64,000 nt of DNA, taken from assembly GCA_023014335.1 (NCBI GenBank), contig JAECYW010000006.1, positions 1,922,001-1,986,000 on the forward strand. Direction: 5' to 3'. Each line of letters starts with the position of its first letter. Positions within the stretch are counted from its first letter, which is position 1. The notes beneath the pieces were generated by a model. It worked only from the letters and a program-made list of their open reading frames with translations, was not told where the DNA came from and searched no databases. Positions 1 to 10,700 of the stretch are shown here, in pieces. Source of the stretch: Galerina marginata. Lineage: Eukaryota > Basidiomycota > Agaricomycetes > Agaricales > Galerinaceae. The translations under genes were made by a program, and so were the position numbers.

Positions 1-1129
1 TAGCTCCAAGGACGCCAACTAATGCCACTCTACAAAAACATTGGACAATATTCCACGAAGATGGGCAAAAACTCACCCAACGGCAATTAATCGATCTCTA
101 GGGGTCCCTTTCTCTGCGCCGGACATTGGTGCAGAAATTATCTCATTGATTCCATCAGCAGATGGAACGTGGGTGGGCGAACCAAAAATGGCTGCCGGTC
201 GCGCGATGAGAACCACTCCAACGAGACTTACGACTTGAAGAAAAAAAAGGAAAAATTTGAACATCCAAATAAGAATAGAAACGTGGCTGACTTACTTCCC
301 GCAAAAGCTTCCCTACGGGTGAAATTCTCTCCAAGGAGGACGGACCCTGCCATTGCCGTACACATAGGCGCGAGGAATGTCAGGACAGTAGCGTCAGACA
401 GGGAGAGGTATTGAAGCGAGTAGTAAACGCCAAATAGCCCAAAGAATCTGTTCGTTTAAAGGGCTATTAGCCTAATGGCAGTTTAACGGTGGTAATGAAG
501 GCTTGAACATACCCAACGCTGCCCCGTGTGACCAACAACAATCGGACACCTTTGGGCCCCAGGAAAGGGTCAGGTATGCCCATCGATAGCCTGATCATTG
601 CTCAGGAAGATAATGCAAACTGGGTCAATAGTTCCTCACATGTAAGCCATGCAACAGATATATGTTATCAACTGTAAAATAACCAAAAGTCAGAAGCAAA
701 TATTTTTAAATATAGTCCGGACGTACCATCCGCACTCCTACCAGCTTGAGGTTTGAGGCGTTAGAGATACCCAGAACTCCTGAAAGTAAGGCTTACTTCT
801 AATGTTGGTACTGGTGGATCTATACCATTCAAAATCTTCACAGCCACGTTCATGAAGGACAGAAAGGCCTGAGCAGCAGCAACGAGCAGCAGGCCAGTAT
901 TGCTCCTGAAGAATTCTACAATTTTCTCCCGCAGCACATCTACCGTTGAAACGCGCTCAACGCCTTCATCTGGCTCAAAGTCTTCGTCCGACCCAATGGC
1001 ATGTTCGAATCGTGGAGGCACGTTCGACGTTTGATAAGAGGAATTCGACGGTCCAGCCGTTGGAGTATGGGGTATTGCGAATTCAGGATATTCAGGCGTT
1101 AGTGCCGTATACGCATTTCTCGAGGACAT
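1..1129 (-). CDS. EamA/DMT-superfamily membrane transporter, 3' end beyond the window
   Basis: Seven spliced exons: 1129-797, 744-727, 671-640, 590-513, 447-296, 233-77 and 29-<1, each with GT..AG ends and matching phase. The protein starts with an acidic Ser/Pro-rich cytosolic tail of about 70 residues, then the first membrane span (SNTGLLLVAAAQAFLSFMNV) and motifs typical of fungal EamA proteins: LVGVRM, IPDPFLGPKG, FFGLFGVYYSLQYLSLSDAT, LTFLAPMCTAMAGS and VVLIARPAAIFG. The family are ten-span drug/metabolite-type transporters; the substrate cannot be told from sequence. The start is the ATG at 1129, the first ATG in the frame. Exon 2 is only 18 nt. About half of the second EamA repeat is missing off the left edge. 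No frameshift is needed. Confidence 0.9.
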
Positions 1130-2233
1130 GGAAGTAAACACCAAGGACGCAAGGCGTCAGTGATGTGCTCATCTTTGGATTCTCGGAAGCCTTGCCGCTT
1201 CCACAGCTCTGATTGTTACACGGGCCTGGAGTTGCACAGTGGTGGAAAAAACATAACCCGCATCGGGGATACTTCGGACCGGGTCGGTGATTGTAGCTTA
1301 GCTCCAAAGTTTTAACTTCCGCTGCATCCGCTCCTCAGCAAGTCGACTGAACTCCCTCGAGCTCGTATGATCATCTCCACAACTTCAAGATTTTCGTGAA
1401 CAACAACTGGACAGACAATTCGGCATAATGTGAAACTCTTAAGCGCAAGCACTGGTATTACACGGCTTTTCTTGGCTTGAATTTGGTGCGCATTAACGTT
1501 GCCACCAAGCGGCGAGGTAGTTCGTAGATATGAGACGGTACGTGTCGTTGCGACAGTGTCTCCAGCTTCTCATTGCCAGAAAGCCAGCTTTTGCAAGAAG
1601 CGACTGCCTCAATACTAGCCTGTTGTTTGTCATTGCCACTCGCGAGTCCCCCATTTGTTAGGGCCAATCTCTTTACAGCAATGATCATGACACACAAGGC
1701 TTCTTTAACGCCGGCAGGGGCACATATGAGTGAATCAATTACATGTTGTCGACCAAATATCGAATTTCAGGCTTTTGGCGTCCTTTTAGCACGTCACGAC
1801 CGTTGACGCGCCCCAAAGAAGTCTTGATTGGGTTTCGACCTTCCTCAAGCAATCATAAACGTGTTGGTCAAGAAAATGATGAGTGCCTCAGTATGTAAAT
1901 TGAAATGGTTAGTCAAATTCATGCAGGGACGACTGGGCGAATGACGCTTCTGTCCGTCGTACAAACCAGTCCGTATCTTCGCAATATTCCTGCCACTCGT
2001 TGAAGTGATCAGCTTCAAACCAGATGGATCCATAAAGGTGGGCAACGTGACGGCATTCCTTATTTTGAAATTAAAACGAGCGCCTATAGTTTCTTGTTGT
2101 GCTCGTTCGGTTCCGCCAAGCACCCTGTGCTTCTAGCATCTCTTGGACGTCAAAAAATAGCTTCGTCCGCCAACAATTCCTTCGACCCTGAATAAAATAT
2201 TATCGCCCACCCGAATCGGATGGACAGAAAAGC
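1130..2233. other. Intergenic stretch; right part shares sequence with the hydrophobin B upstream region
   Basis: No convincing coding sequence; the ORFs present are short and lack family-like composition. The part near 2060-2130 matches, in inverted orientation, the upstream region of the second hydrophobin near 28250-28330 (shared text such as GCTAGAAGCAC and GCGCCTATAG on one strand), so it belongs to the duplicated hydrophobin promoter. Confidence 0.6.
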
Positions 2234-2239
2234 TATAAA
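2234..2239 (+). promoter_or_regulatory. TATA box of hydrophobin A
   Basis: TATAAA lies about 105 nt upstream of the hydrophobin ATG. The segment from AAAAGCTATAAAGACC to the ATG is almost identical to the corresponding segment of hydrophobin B, including a leader CTTCAGTCGAATCCCACTTT. This conservation between paralogs supports a real core promoter and 5' leader. Confidence 0.75.
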
Positions 2240-2339
2240 GACCAAGCTTGGTCGTCTTATTTCTTCAGTCGAATCCCACTTTCGTCTTTACTCCAAAACA
2301 CTCACATCACCTTAACCAACTACCCACTTTCTCTTAAAA

Positions 2340-2854
2340 ATGTTCTCCAAGATCGCTCTCCTTGTCGCTGCCTCCATGGCCGTCTTCGTCGCTGCTGCGC
2401 CCGCTCCCGGTGGTTCTTCAGGCGGTATCCATGACTCTTGCAACACCGGCCCAATCCAATGCTGTCAGTATTCATTGATTTGCGGTCGTCGTCAATCATA
2501 GACTTACCGTAATTCTTAGGCAACTCATTCATTGCCTCTGACAGCAAGCAGGCTACTTTGTTGACCTCTCTCCTTGGTATCGATGTTGGTAACGTTAGTG
2601 GCCAACTTGGCGTCCAGTGTTCCCCAATTACCCTCATTGGCACCGGCGGGGGTGCATCTTGGTTTGTCGTCGTCTGGTTCTTTTACAAAATCTCCATTTA
2701 ATTTTCATTCCCTAGCTCCTCTTCCCCGGTGTGCTGCAGCAACAACAGCTTCAGTGAGTCATTGACACGTTCACTACCAACCCTTTTACTCATGTTCACC
2801 TCCTTAGATGGCCTCATCGCAATTGGCTGCTCGCCCATCAACATCAACGCTTAA
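2340..2854 (+). CDS. Class I hydrophobin A (116 aa)
   Basis: Four exons: 2340-2463, 2520-2661, 2716-2753 and 2808-2854. A signal peptide (MFSKIALLVAASMAVFVAAA) precedes a mature protein with the full eight-cysteine hydrophobin pattern: SC, QCC, VQCS, ASC, VCC and GC. Intron 1 splits the second Cys of the first CC doublet (donor GTCAGT), intron 2 splits the fifth Cys codon (TG|C), and intron 3 lies just before NGLIAIGC. Hydrophobins are secreted amphipathic proteins that self-assemble at air/water interfaces on hyphae and fruiting bodies; the spacing (about 17 residues between the CC doublet and Cys4 region, long loops) is of class I type. Exon lengths (124, 142, 38, 47) are identical to those of hydrophobin B, so the two are recent duplicates. 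Confidence 0.96.
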
Positions 2855-4124
2855 ATGCTTCAAGTTCGCTGTTAGATGGGCACGTTGAGAGATGGAGACA
2901 TCTTGTCCGATCTGATCGTGGAGTTTGCTGTTAATCATTGTCACTCATTTACTTTCTCAATATATCATCGCATAATAGTCAATTCAAAGTATAAGTCTCA
3001 GCGGCCTTGCAGTAAGTATCCTGGAAAGACTTCGATTGAATGGATTTTTTGAGCATTTAAGTTAAGTATTGAAGACTTCGTGGAAGCTGGAGGTTTGATG
3101 GACATTGGATGGGTGGAACTCCGTTCAAGTTGGTCGATGGAATTAGGCGCCCGGCCATTTTAAGCGCCTAGGATCTGTGATAGAGGCATGATGGCAGTAA
3201 TCCAGAATTTTGGCCATAATTTGTCCTTAAGCAGCACTCATGCAGCAGAGCAAGCTGATTCGAAATTTTCGGAAAATTCTTAAGATGAGAAGTTGTCATA
3301 AAGCTAGCTAGGCAGAGGAGGTTTATATATCCATTTTTTTTTACCGATTTCTCCATGGCGAAAATACCAGTGTGGTGTTCGTAAGCTGTACTCAGCACGT
3401 TCGTCAGGTTGTCCGGCGCGTCGTGGAATATCATATTAGTATTAAGTAACTTTAATATCACCCGTTGCAGCTCCGTATCTGCTCATCTGCTCTCGGTAGC
3501 ACCGATCCCGACAGGCATCGTCTGCATGGTCGACAGCGCTTATATAACGAAAGACGCTCCTGCTCGCCCCACCGCCCGGCGGCACCATGTACCATTGAAA
3601 GTGGCTGTCGCCCTCCCTTCGCGTTCCGGATTGGGCGACCTGCTACTCCTGTACGACGATGCCCTCTCTCTGTACAAAAAGCAGGAGAACGGGGGGATTG
3701 TCGCGGATGACGTCGAGACAGAGCAAGTGGGTTTCATGATGGGCCGGGACGACCTGGTGTGCTGTAGTTACTGAGGAATAGAGGGGCAGCCGGGGTATGA
3801 TATGGCTGCGAAGAATTCGTCATCCTTTCTTGCGCATCAGTGCTGCGGGTGTGCTTCCGTGGGAATACTCTGAGGTCTGATCATCGCACTCAGTACGGGG
3901 TTTTTTTACCCCGAACTGCGACAACTCCTACCTCGACATCCGAGTCCTGGTCGTGCACCCGAACGTACCTCAAATCAGTGAGTTTCATCGGCCAATTTTT
4001 TTGATTGACTAAAAGTCAATCTAATCCACCAAGCCTAAGAGTTAGCATTATCGAAGTTGAACGAGGTCGGCAGTTCGGTGGCGATTAACCATATCCAGGA
4101 AAAGTGACGGACTTGCCAGTGAAG
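2855..4124. other. Intergenic; one weak 82-codon ORF and a short hairpin
   Basis: No recognised gene. An ATG-started ORF at 3526-3774 (+) reads plausibly (GLGDLLLLYDDALSLYKK) but has no recognised domain, so it is not called. A perfect 6-bp stem CGGGGT/ACCCCG with a six-T loop sits at 3896-3913. Repeat-like AT-rich sequence occupies the rest. Confidence 0.5.
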
Positions 4125-5573
4125 ATGAACCGCCTTCAGGAAGTTGGGCGTCATAGCTCGCCTATTGAATGTCTACCTGAAGAATTACTAAATCACATCC
4201 TGGAAATACTCCATGATTCTTTCAACGGAAGTGACGACGGCCCGCAGGCTCGAAAGCGAGTGATCATCATAGCCTCACACGTATCAAGGCTCTGGAGATT
4301 CGTAGCTTTGGAAAACCCTCTTTGGTGGTCCGACATCATGATAACCTCTCCTTGGAGGACGGAAGCCATCGAAACATACCTAGAACGGTCGAAGCCATGT
4401 CTTCTTACCCTATCCGTCGTTGCAAAGCAACCCGACGACGAGAGTGGCCCATTAACCACCTCTGAGGACTTCCAGCACCTTCACGACCTTCTCTTCCCAC
4501 ATTTCTGTCGTTGTCGCATCATATACATTCGGGGGGTATTTGAGATAGTCGACATTGCAGTCGCGACTTCCTTCTTCGAACGCATTCTTCACGCATCGAT
4601 GCCACATCTGGAACGGGCGACTATCGAGACAGAAGACGATTCCTACGACTATTCTGAAGGGGGTTCGAAAGCAATCTTTGCCTCCGCCTCCCGTTTGCGT
4701 GATCTGCGTTTGATAGGGGCCGGTACCCTTTTGTCATTCTTTCATGCACTCAATTCGACGTCGTTATCTAGCTACTCCAAACTATCAAGCTTGCACCTAT
4801 CGAAAACTTCAAACGGAATTTCTTTCTTAAAGCTTCCAAATGTTCTCGATGCATGCCCATCACTGACCACCCTGGCGATTTACGATGACTTTCTACTGGA
4901 ATGGCCAGGTTTATCCGCCTCATGCAATGTACCCTCACTAGAAAATCTCTACATCCTGAGCAACATGAACAGAGTATCCGAACTTCTCCTCTTTCTCTCA
5001 GCCCCCAAACTGAAGGAACTTATTATCGCTCCAGTGGTCATTTCTGATCTGAGTTTATTGCGCTCCGAATTCAACGACAAACCTGATCCCCATCGCTTTC
5101 CCGCTTTGAGGACGTTGATATTAGCCCCTGCCCATCCGGATGCATTCGGGTCATTAGAAAGTGCATCAATATGTTTCCCTCAAATCGAGACTTTGGTCCT
5201 AGCCAATCTTTATCTCTCCCCTTTTATCGAGGCTTTCACCAGCAAAAGCAGTGACGCTGGCATCATTTTCCCGAACCTCCTCAACTTGGCCCTCACGGAC
5301 ATAGATGATCGCTTCATCCAGGCGATACACGATATGCAAGCGTTTCGAACGAAGCAACATTACCCGCTGGACACTTTGTATGTTGACTCAGCGTCCTTGC
5401 TGAGGCTGAAAACTTGCAAGGTAACGTTCGATGACAATAACACGGGTAAGATTGAGAATGCCGGTATCCCTTCAGATTGGGTGGAAGGGGACTTTTGGGA
5501 GGATAGAAGAAAGACGCTATTGCGTAGTGACCAAAGGGATCTATACATCGGCGGACCTGAGAATTTTGAATAG
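4125..5573 (+). CDS. F-box protein 1, intact (482 aa)
   Basis: Single-exon gene. An F-box-like segment starts around residue 14 (SPIECLPEELLNHILEIL) and is followed by the family block SHVSRLWRFVALENPLWWSD and PWRTEAIETYLERSKPCLL; the rest is a variable leucine-rich C-terminal region ending with a DFWEDRRKTLL motif. F-box proteins usually act as substrate receptors of SCF ubiquitin ligases through SKP1; the target is unknown. The start is the first ATG at 4125; the open frame upstream begins with GTG only. It is the only undamaged member of a local family with copies at 29.0-30.5, 36.6-38.1, 38.4-39.9 and 40.0-40.5 kb. Family membership is clear; function beyond that is inference. Confidence 0.88.
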   Translation: MNRLQEVGRHSSPIECLPEELLNHILEILHDSFNGSDDGPQARKRVIIIASHVSRLWRFVALENPLWWSDIMITSPWRTEAIETYLERSKPCLLTLSVVAKQPDDESGPLTTSEDFQHLHDLLFPHFCRCRIIYIRGVFEIVDIAVATSFFERILHASMPHLERATIETEDDSYDYSEGGSKAIFASASRLRDLRLIGAGTLLSFFHALNSTSLSSYSKLSSLHLSKTSNGISFLKLPNVLDACPSLTTLAIYDDFLLEWPGLSASCNVPSLENLYILSNMNRVSELLLFLSAPKLKELIIAPVVISDLSLLRSEFNDKPDPHRFPALRTLILAPAHPDAFGSLESASICFPQIETLVLANLYLSPFIEAFTSKSSDAGIIFPNLLNLALTDIDDRFIQAIHDMQAFRTKQHYPLDTLYVDSASLLRLKTCKVTFDDNNTGKIENAGIPSDWVEGDFWEDRRKTLLRSDQRDLYIGGPENFE

Positions 5574-5727
5574 TCTACGAACCGCACTTCTGGTCGATCT
5601 TCCACGTAATATGATAAACATGGCATCCTGCAGTGGCACAGGTGTAGTAAATCGAACAATTTTGTGGGGTGACAGATAAATTTTTGTAGAGCCAGAAGGT
5701 TAATAGAACGGTGTCACAATTGCAACT

Positions 5728-7770
5728 CTATAATGATGACCCCGAAGGGTTGGAACGGTATTCATACTCCTGTGCATCCTTCCGGCCACGGTCAACGTCG
5801 ACGCTCATGAGGATAGGCACAGCGAGCCACACCATGAATACGAGGAAAAAGAATGCATAACGAATGTTGCCCGTCACATCGGAGATAAGTCCTACCACGA
5901 GGGGACCGATAAAGGAGCTTGACTAAACGAAAAGAATTAAAAATGAGATGACGAGGGTTGTTGAAGAAAGGGGGAAATACTTTATCTGTTATGGAGAACA
6001 GCCCATACCATCTCGCTTCCTCCCCTGGAGGCAAAAGTTCTGCGTAGAAAGCCCGCGCGTATCCTTGGAATGCTCCATATACCGAACCTAAAACCGGTCA
6101 AAGCGTTGGTTTCCAGACAAGCTCTGAGGAGAACAGCAGACTACCAACCAAAGTAAATGGCTAGTGCGAACATCTCTCCTGGGGTTGTCAACCCACCGAA
6201 CCTAGCTCGGCCTTGAAGGATAAAACCCAAACACCCGTAGGCCGGTATCATGGAAGCCATGATTACCAGTATAACCAAGACTTTTAGATTTGACCACCCG
6301 AATTTGCGCTGGAGGACGGGCCACACGAGAGAGCCCAATATTCCTGACGTTGGAGTAAGAATGCCAATCAAAATGAGTGCTGAAGGGGACATGTGGAGCG
6401 TCGTTTTGCCGAACAAGATAGCCGTTGACGTTATTGTAGTAAATCCTGTACGTATTCGGTTTTAGGGATTAGGACATGGGCGAAGAAAGGTGTACCCGTA
6501 CCGTCAGAAAGAAGAAACCAGGCAGCAAGGTACTTGAAAGTATTCCGAAGCTTCTTGATCTCCCTCCACCGAAGCATATTTCCCAGTCTGATCCAAGCGG
6601 CTCCAATCTCCCGACGAAAATTCCAGTCTTTGTCGTCCAGTTCTTCCGTGTCTAATCTTCTGTTCCTATGTGAAGTGGAACTGGCAGAAGGCAGCCACAA
6701 TGCCGCTGGAATGGTGAACCCTGCCCACCATATCCCACTCAAGCCAATAGCGAGGCGAAGGGCAAATGTTGATCCGTGAAGCATAGTCACTGGGACCAAA
6801 GCCACGATGAGAAGGCAGATCCCTGCTCCGTATCCTAGTGCAATTCCGAGAGAAGATATCCGTGAGGTGGCACGCGAAAGCTCGGCTTGGTAGTCTGCTT
6901 CTAACTGATTCTTCTTGTCAACATCGACTGGAGCAGAGTTGGCGAGCAGTGGGGCGTTCGGGTTTTCCGTGCTTATATTTGGATCACTGTCTATGTCCGT
7001 GGTTGATTCATCCCCAGATTCCAGGGTTTGCAGTTTATCTAAAATGCTGATGACTTCAGGAGCCTCCTTGGCGAGTGAGGGGAGATAGGAATTCATGGCT
7101 ACCGTTGAAGCCCCGAATCCAACGTTCGCCGACATGGCTAGAAAGGCGGAGAGGTACCAAAGGGGGGAAGTAGAGGGCAACAATAGGAAGAGGGTAGCTG
7201 CTATGGATCCAAGAGCAGCAAAACTGAGGAGTAACAGTTTTCGATGCGGAGCTTTCGATGCGTTCTAATGAGCGTAAGGTTAGGAATATTCGAGATAAAA
7301 CTCACGATGATCTGCAATACCTCCCATTGAAATGACGGTGATGGCTTGTAAGGCAACAGAAATCGAGTAAATATATAAACTTGTTGCACCTGAAAGTGAG
7401 CCGTTAACGGTAGTCTTCATTAACTGACACATACCTGAAACTAGCACTGTCTATCCATGCCCAACCAATCTTAACAACACATCTTGCGGCTTCAGCATTA
7501 TCCGTCATGGTCGTCGTCCCGTTCGAGGGTGAGGGTTGAAGGGCCGAACATGGTTCTGTCTTGTCGGGCAGCAAGTAGCCATTATCCCTCGCAAATTGTT
7601 CCAAGCATATTGGCAAGAAAAGCGTCAGCGACACTATAACAAAGACTTCACTAGACTCCTCCCGAAATTCAGTGAGCATGTCTTTGTACGCCGTAGACTC
7701 CGTACCTAGCAAATGCGTAACTGAGCCATCCATGAAGCTTCTTTTTGTATTGCACGGCGTCCGGCAGCAT
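5728..7770 (-). CDS. ATG22: ATG22, vacuolar amino-acid permease of the MFS type (567 aa)
   Basis: Seven exons: 7770-7706, 7650-7435, 7379-7306, 7251-6502, 6445-6149, 6087-5981 and 5922-5728; they total 1704 nt with no frameshift. Family landmarks in order: LHGWLSYAFASEVFVIVSLT, LPICLEQFARDNGYLLPDK, IDSASFSLYIYSISVALQ, MGGIADHPPHRKLLLLSF, LSAFLAMSANVGFGAST, AMNSYLPSLAKEAPEV, then an acidic cytosolic loop, SSLGIALGYGAGICLL, KYLAAWFLLSDG, FGKTTLHMSPSALILIG, SVYGAFQGYARAFYAELLPP and a GLFSITDKSSSFIGPLVVG end. Atg22 in yeast exports amino acids from the vacuole after autophagic breakdown. Introns 2 and 3 use acceptors CAACAAG and CGAAAG, which maintain the family sequence. The ATG at 7770 is the only in-frame one near the first exon; a short further upstream exon cannot be excluded. 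Confidence 0.93.
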
Positions 7771-10700
7771 CGTTTGGTAGTCCAAAGCACAGGTAAGAAA
7801 ATGTGTGACGAACGGTATCAGACCATGAAAATGATGAGTATGTTGCAGAACAAGCTGTCGGCGACGGGCGCGGTCAGTGGCATCACTGAACTGAACAATG
7901 TAGGATCACGTGTTTTGCACCCCTATTCCACGCCTGTCGGCAGTTGCACAAAATACTCTCTGAGAGGTTACAAGATTAAGTCTATTCAATGCCAGCTCTT
8001 CCGTCAATGTCAATATCAAATAAAGTGTTCACTATTATGTCCTTTTTATTTTTACAAAGCCCATAGTCTTGCTTTGTAAATAACGAACTATTCGGCTGAC
8101 AGCAAGCTGAGCTGACAGTAGACTCGCGTATATACCAAGTAGTATATACTTATTTAATGTTATTACTGCTTCAAAGTTAAGTCCAAAAACCAACCTTGTC
8201 AGTATCTATACCTACTAGTCAAGAATTTCTGCATTACATCGTCTCCAGGTGATGGGTTGGGTTAATGCACCCTCTACCTCTTATGCAAAGGATTTGAAGA
8301 AATAGCTTTGATGTAAGTATCTGGGTTGGAGCTCCCTAGTTTTTTTGCTGAGAATAATTACTTTAATTTCTGTGTCTGTTGCAAATTTTGTTAAGCGTAT
8401 TTATCGGCTAACAGGCCTTTTATTGTCCGTGAAGTTCTTCACTCGTGGACCTTACATGAATAAAAAAAGATAGTAAAATTAGGGACAACCAGTCACCCTG
8501 AAAATAGCAGAGACGGAGGTAGAGTAGCTTAGTAACGTAAAATTTATATAGCTCTCAAAACGCCCTCCAACCTAGAATTATGTGACGGCCTGAATGTAAG
8601 CGGCAGACGCCGATCAGCAAATAGGCGCCCATCACGCCTGAGAGCCTGTCGGCGCTAGTATGAAGCAACATGTATGGACCCACACGATCGACTGAAACGT
8701 TGGTTATTTTATGCGCTCATCCCAATCCCCCTGCGTCTCAAAGTACACCACTGCTACTACTGGACAACTGTATTATCTGGATAAGGAGACCAACACTTAG
8801 GCATTCGGGCCGATGGAGCGCAATTTAGCTCTGACTGCGCAATAACGACGGAAGCGCGTGATATACCATTAAGTTTGGGTGATCATAGGTGATCATGTGT
8901 GCAAGTAGGCACCAGTGTTATAGCATCGGTAGTCAAGACTGTGATCAAAGATATCAGCCCCGTCGACTTACTGGACAGTGGACCAGGTCTCGCACAAGAA
9001 AAGATGCACAAATTGCAGATAACGGGCATCCTATCTGGAATTACTAATTCGTTGCGCTCATCAGGCATTCTCTACGTCAAGACGGACTGTCGTGTGCATG
9101 GAATTCCGGGTCAAGACCACCAAGACTCTGGACTCGGATTCGGAGGTCCACATCACGGTCAGGCTGTCTTTGCTCTGCATTAATCAGTACCTATATGGGC
9201 ATTATTTCATACTCTTGGGCCTTCAAACCTGCACTCTAAATTGTGGACAACTTGTAAACACCTAGAAGCATACAGGGCCCTTGACCTGGCTCGTTTGATT
9301 CCATCCACAGACAACCCAGGCCAATGTAACTCGCCAATGTGCTACCAACCTCAAATCAGACAACCCACTTGTGGCCTTTCGGCCCTGCATTTCCATAATC
9401 CATGTCTCTCCGTCATTAATTGACACCGCAATTAACACTTTGCCTCATGTAGGTGAGAAGGAAACCCACTATCTATCTGATCTAATTTTCGGCAAGATCT
9501 GCCGAATACGTTATAGTATTTCGCGGAAAGAGTCAACCTTGGCACACATCTTTGTATACACAGAATCATCAGTAAGTACGGTAAATTGGGGGACAGACCA
9601 TTTTCTGCAATCCAAATGCCCATAGATAGCTAGGTGTGTGAAGAGTTGGCGGATCGACGAGCTTCTTTCATTTTTTTTGTTCACATGAGGCCGCAATTTG
9701 ACCTTGATGAGTTCAAAGTTGCTAGTTGGCTCCCTGTTAAACTGTTACTTATGCAGTCCATAAACGGCGACGGCGAATGTTCTAATCAGCACTTGGCTGA
9801 ACCTGCCCGTCAGTCTTTTGACATCTGGAGAAACGGGGGCAACAAAAACAATGGGGAAACATCGTTCAGCGTGTGCCTGAACCTTACTGGTCTCCGTTTC
9901 TAAACGTGAGTCTTCTGATTTTGGACTTGTGAAGCCCACGACCGTGTTTAAACTCGGGTACAACGAGAAAACACTCCAAAAACTTCTCGCCGGGCCTTCG
10001 TTCATCTAGGAAAGTCGAGAGAACGACACAGACCTGGTTATCTCTTCCTGCCATTTATTAGTGTCTCTGTCCAAGGAACCTATCTAAATTAATGGCTAAT
10101 AATATATGTTCCTCGTGTCTTTCAATCAAAGATCATCAGTCAACCGACGGCAACGTCTGGAAACGTTCCCGCGGCGGAAGCTTCGATATGTTACCCCATT
10201 CATAATGAATGAAAGAGCTAAAGCGGAGCATGATAACTCTGTCAAAGAATCCGCTAACCAAAAGATGCCTGTCAAGGACCTATGGCTACGATCTCCAGAC
10301 AGCAAGGGCAATAACGCCGTTATGATGTAGTACATACGTACCCATGAAGCGCCAACGAACACCAAGTTCACCGCCCCAATTATCTGCAGGGTCAATGAAA
10401 AATTAGTGAGCATTCTCTCCGAGGGTTCTGCTAGAAAACCACTGCATCACATTCGAACATGTGCGACACCTTCCAGGCTTCAATAGAAACGATCGCGAAT
10501 GGACCGAGGTACCTCACAGTACAGGGCCCGCCGTACGTAGACTCCGACGATTCTTAACCTATCGAAGTCATCGACGCCTAATCGACGCCTCATCACGCAG
10601 ACAAGCACAAACTCATATTCAAAAAGCAATACACAGGGTGGATTACATGTGCGAGTGCCATCCAATCTGTCTTTCTCTACGAATTTGGACTGCTTCTGGT

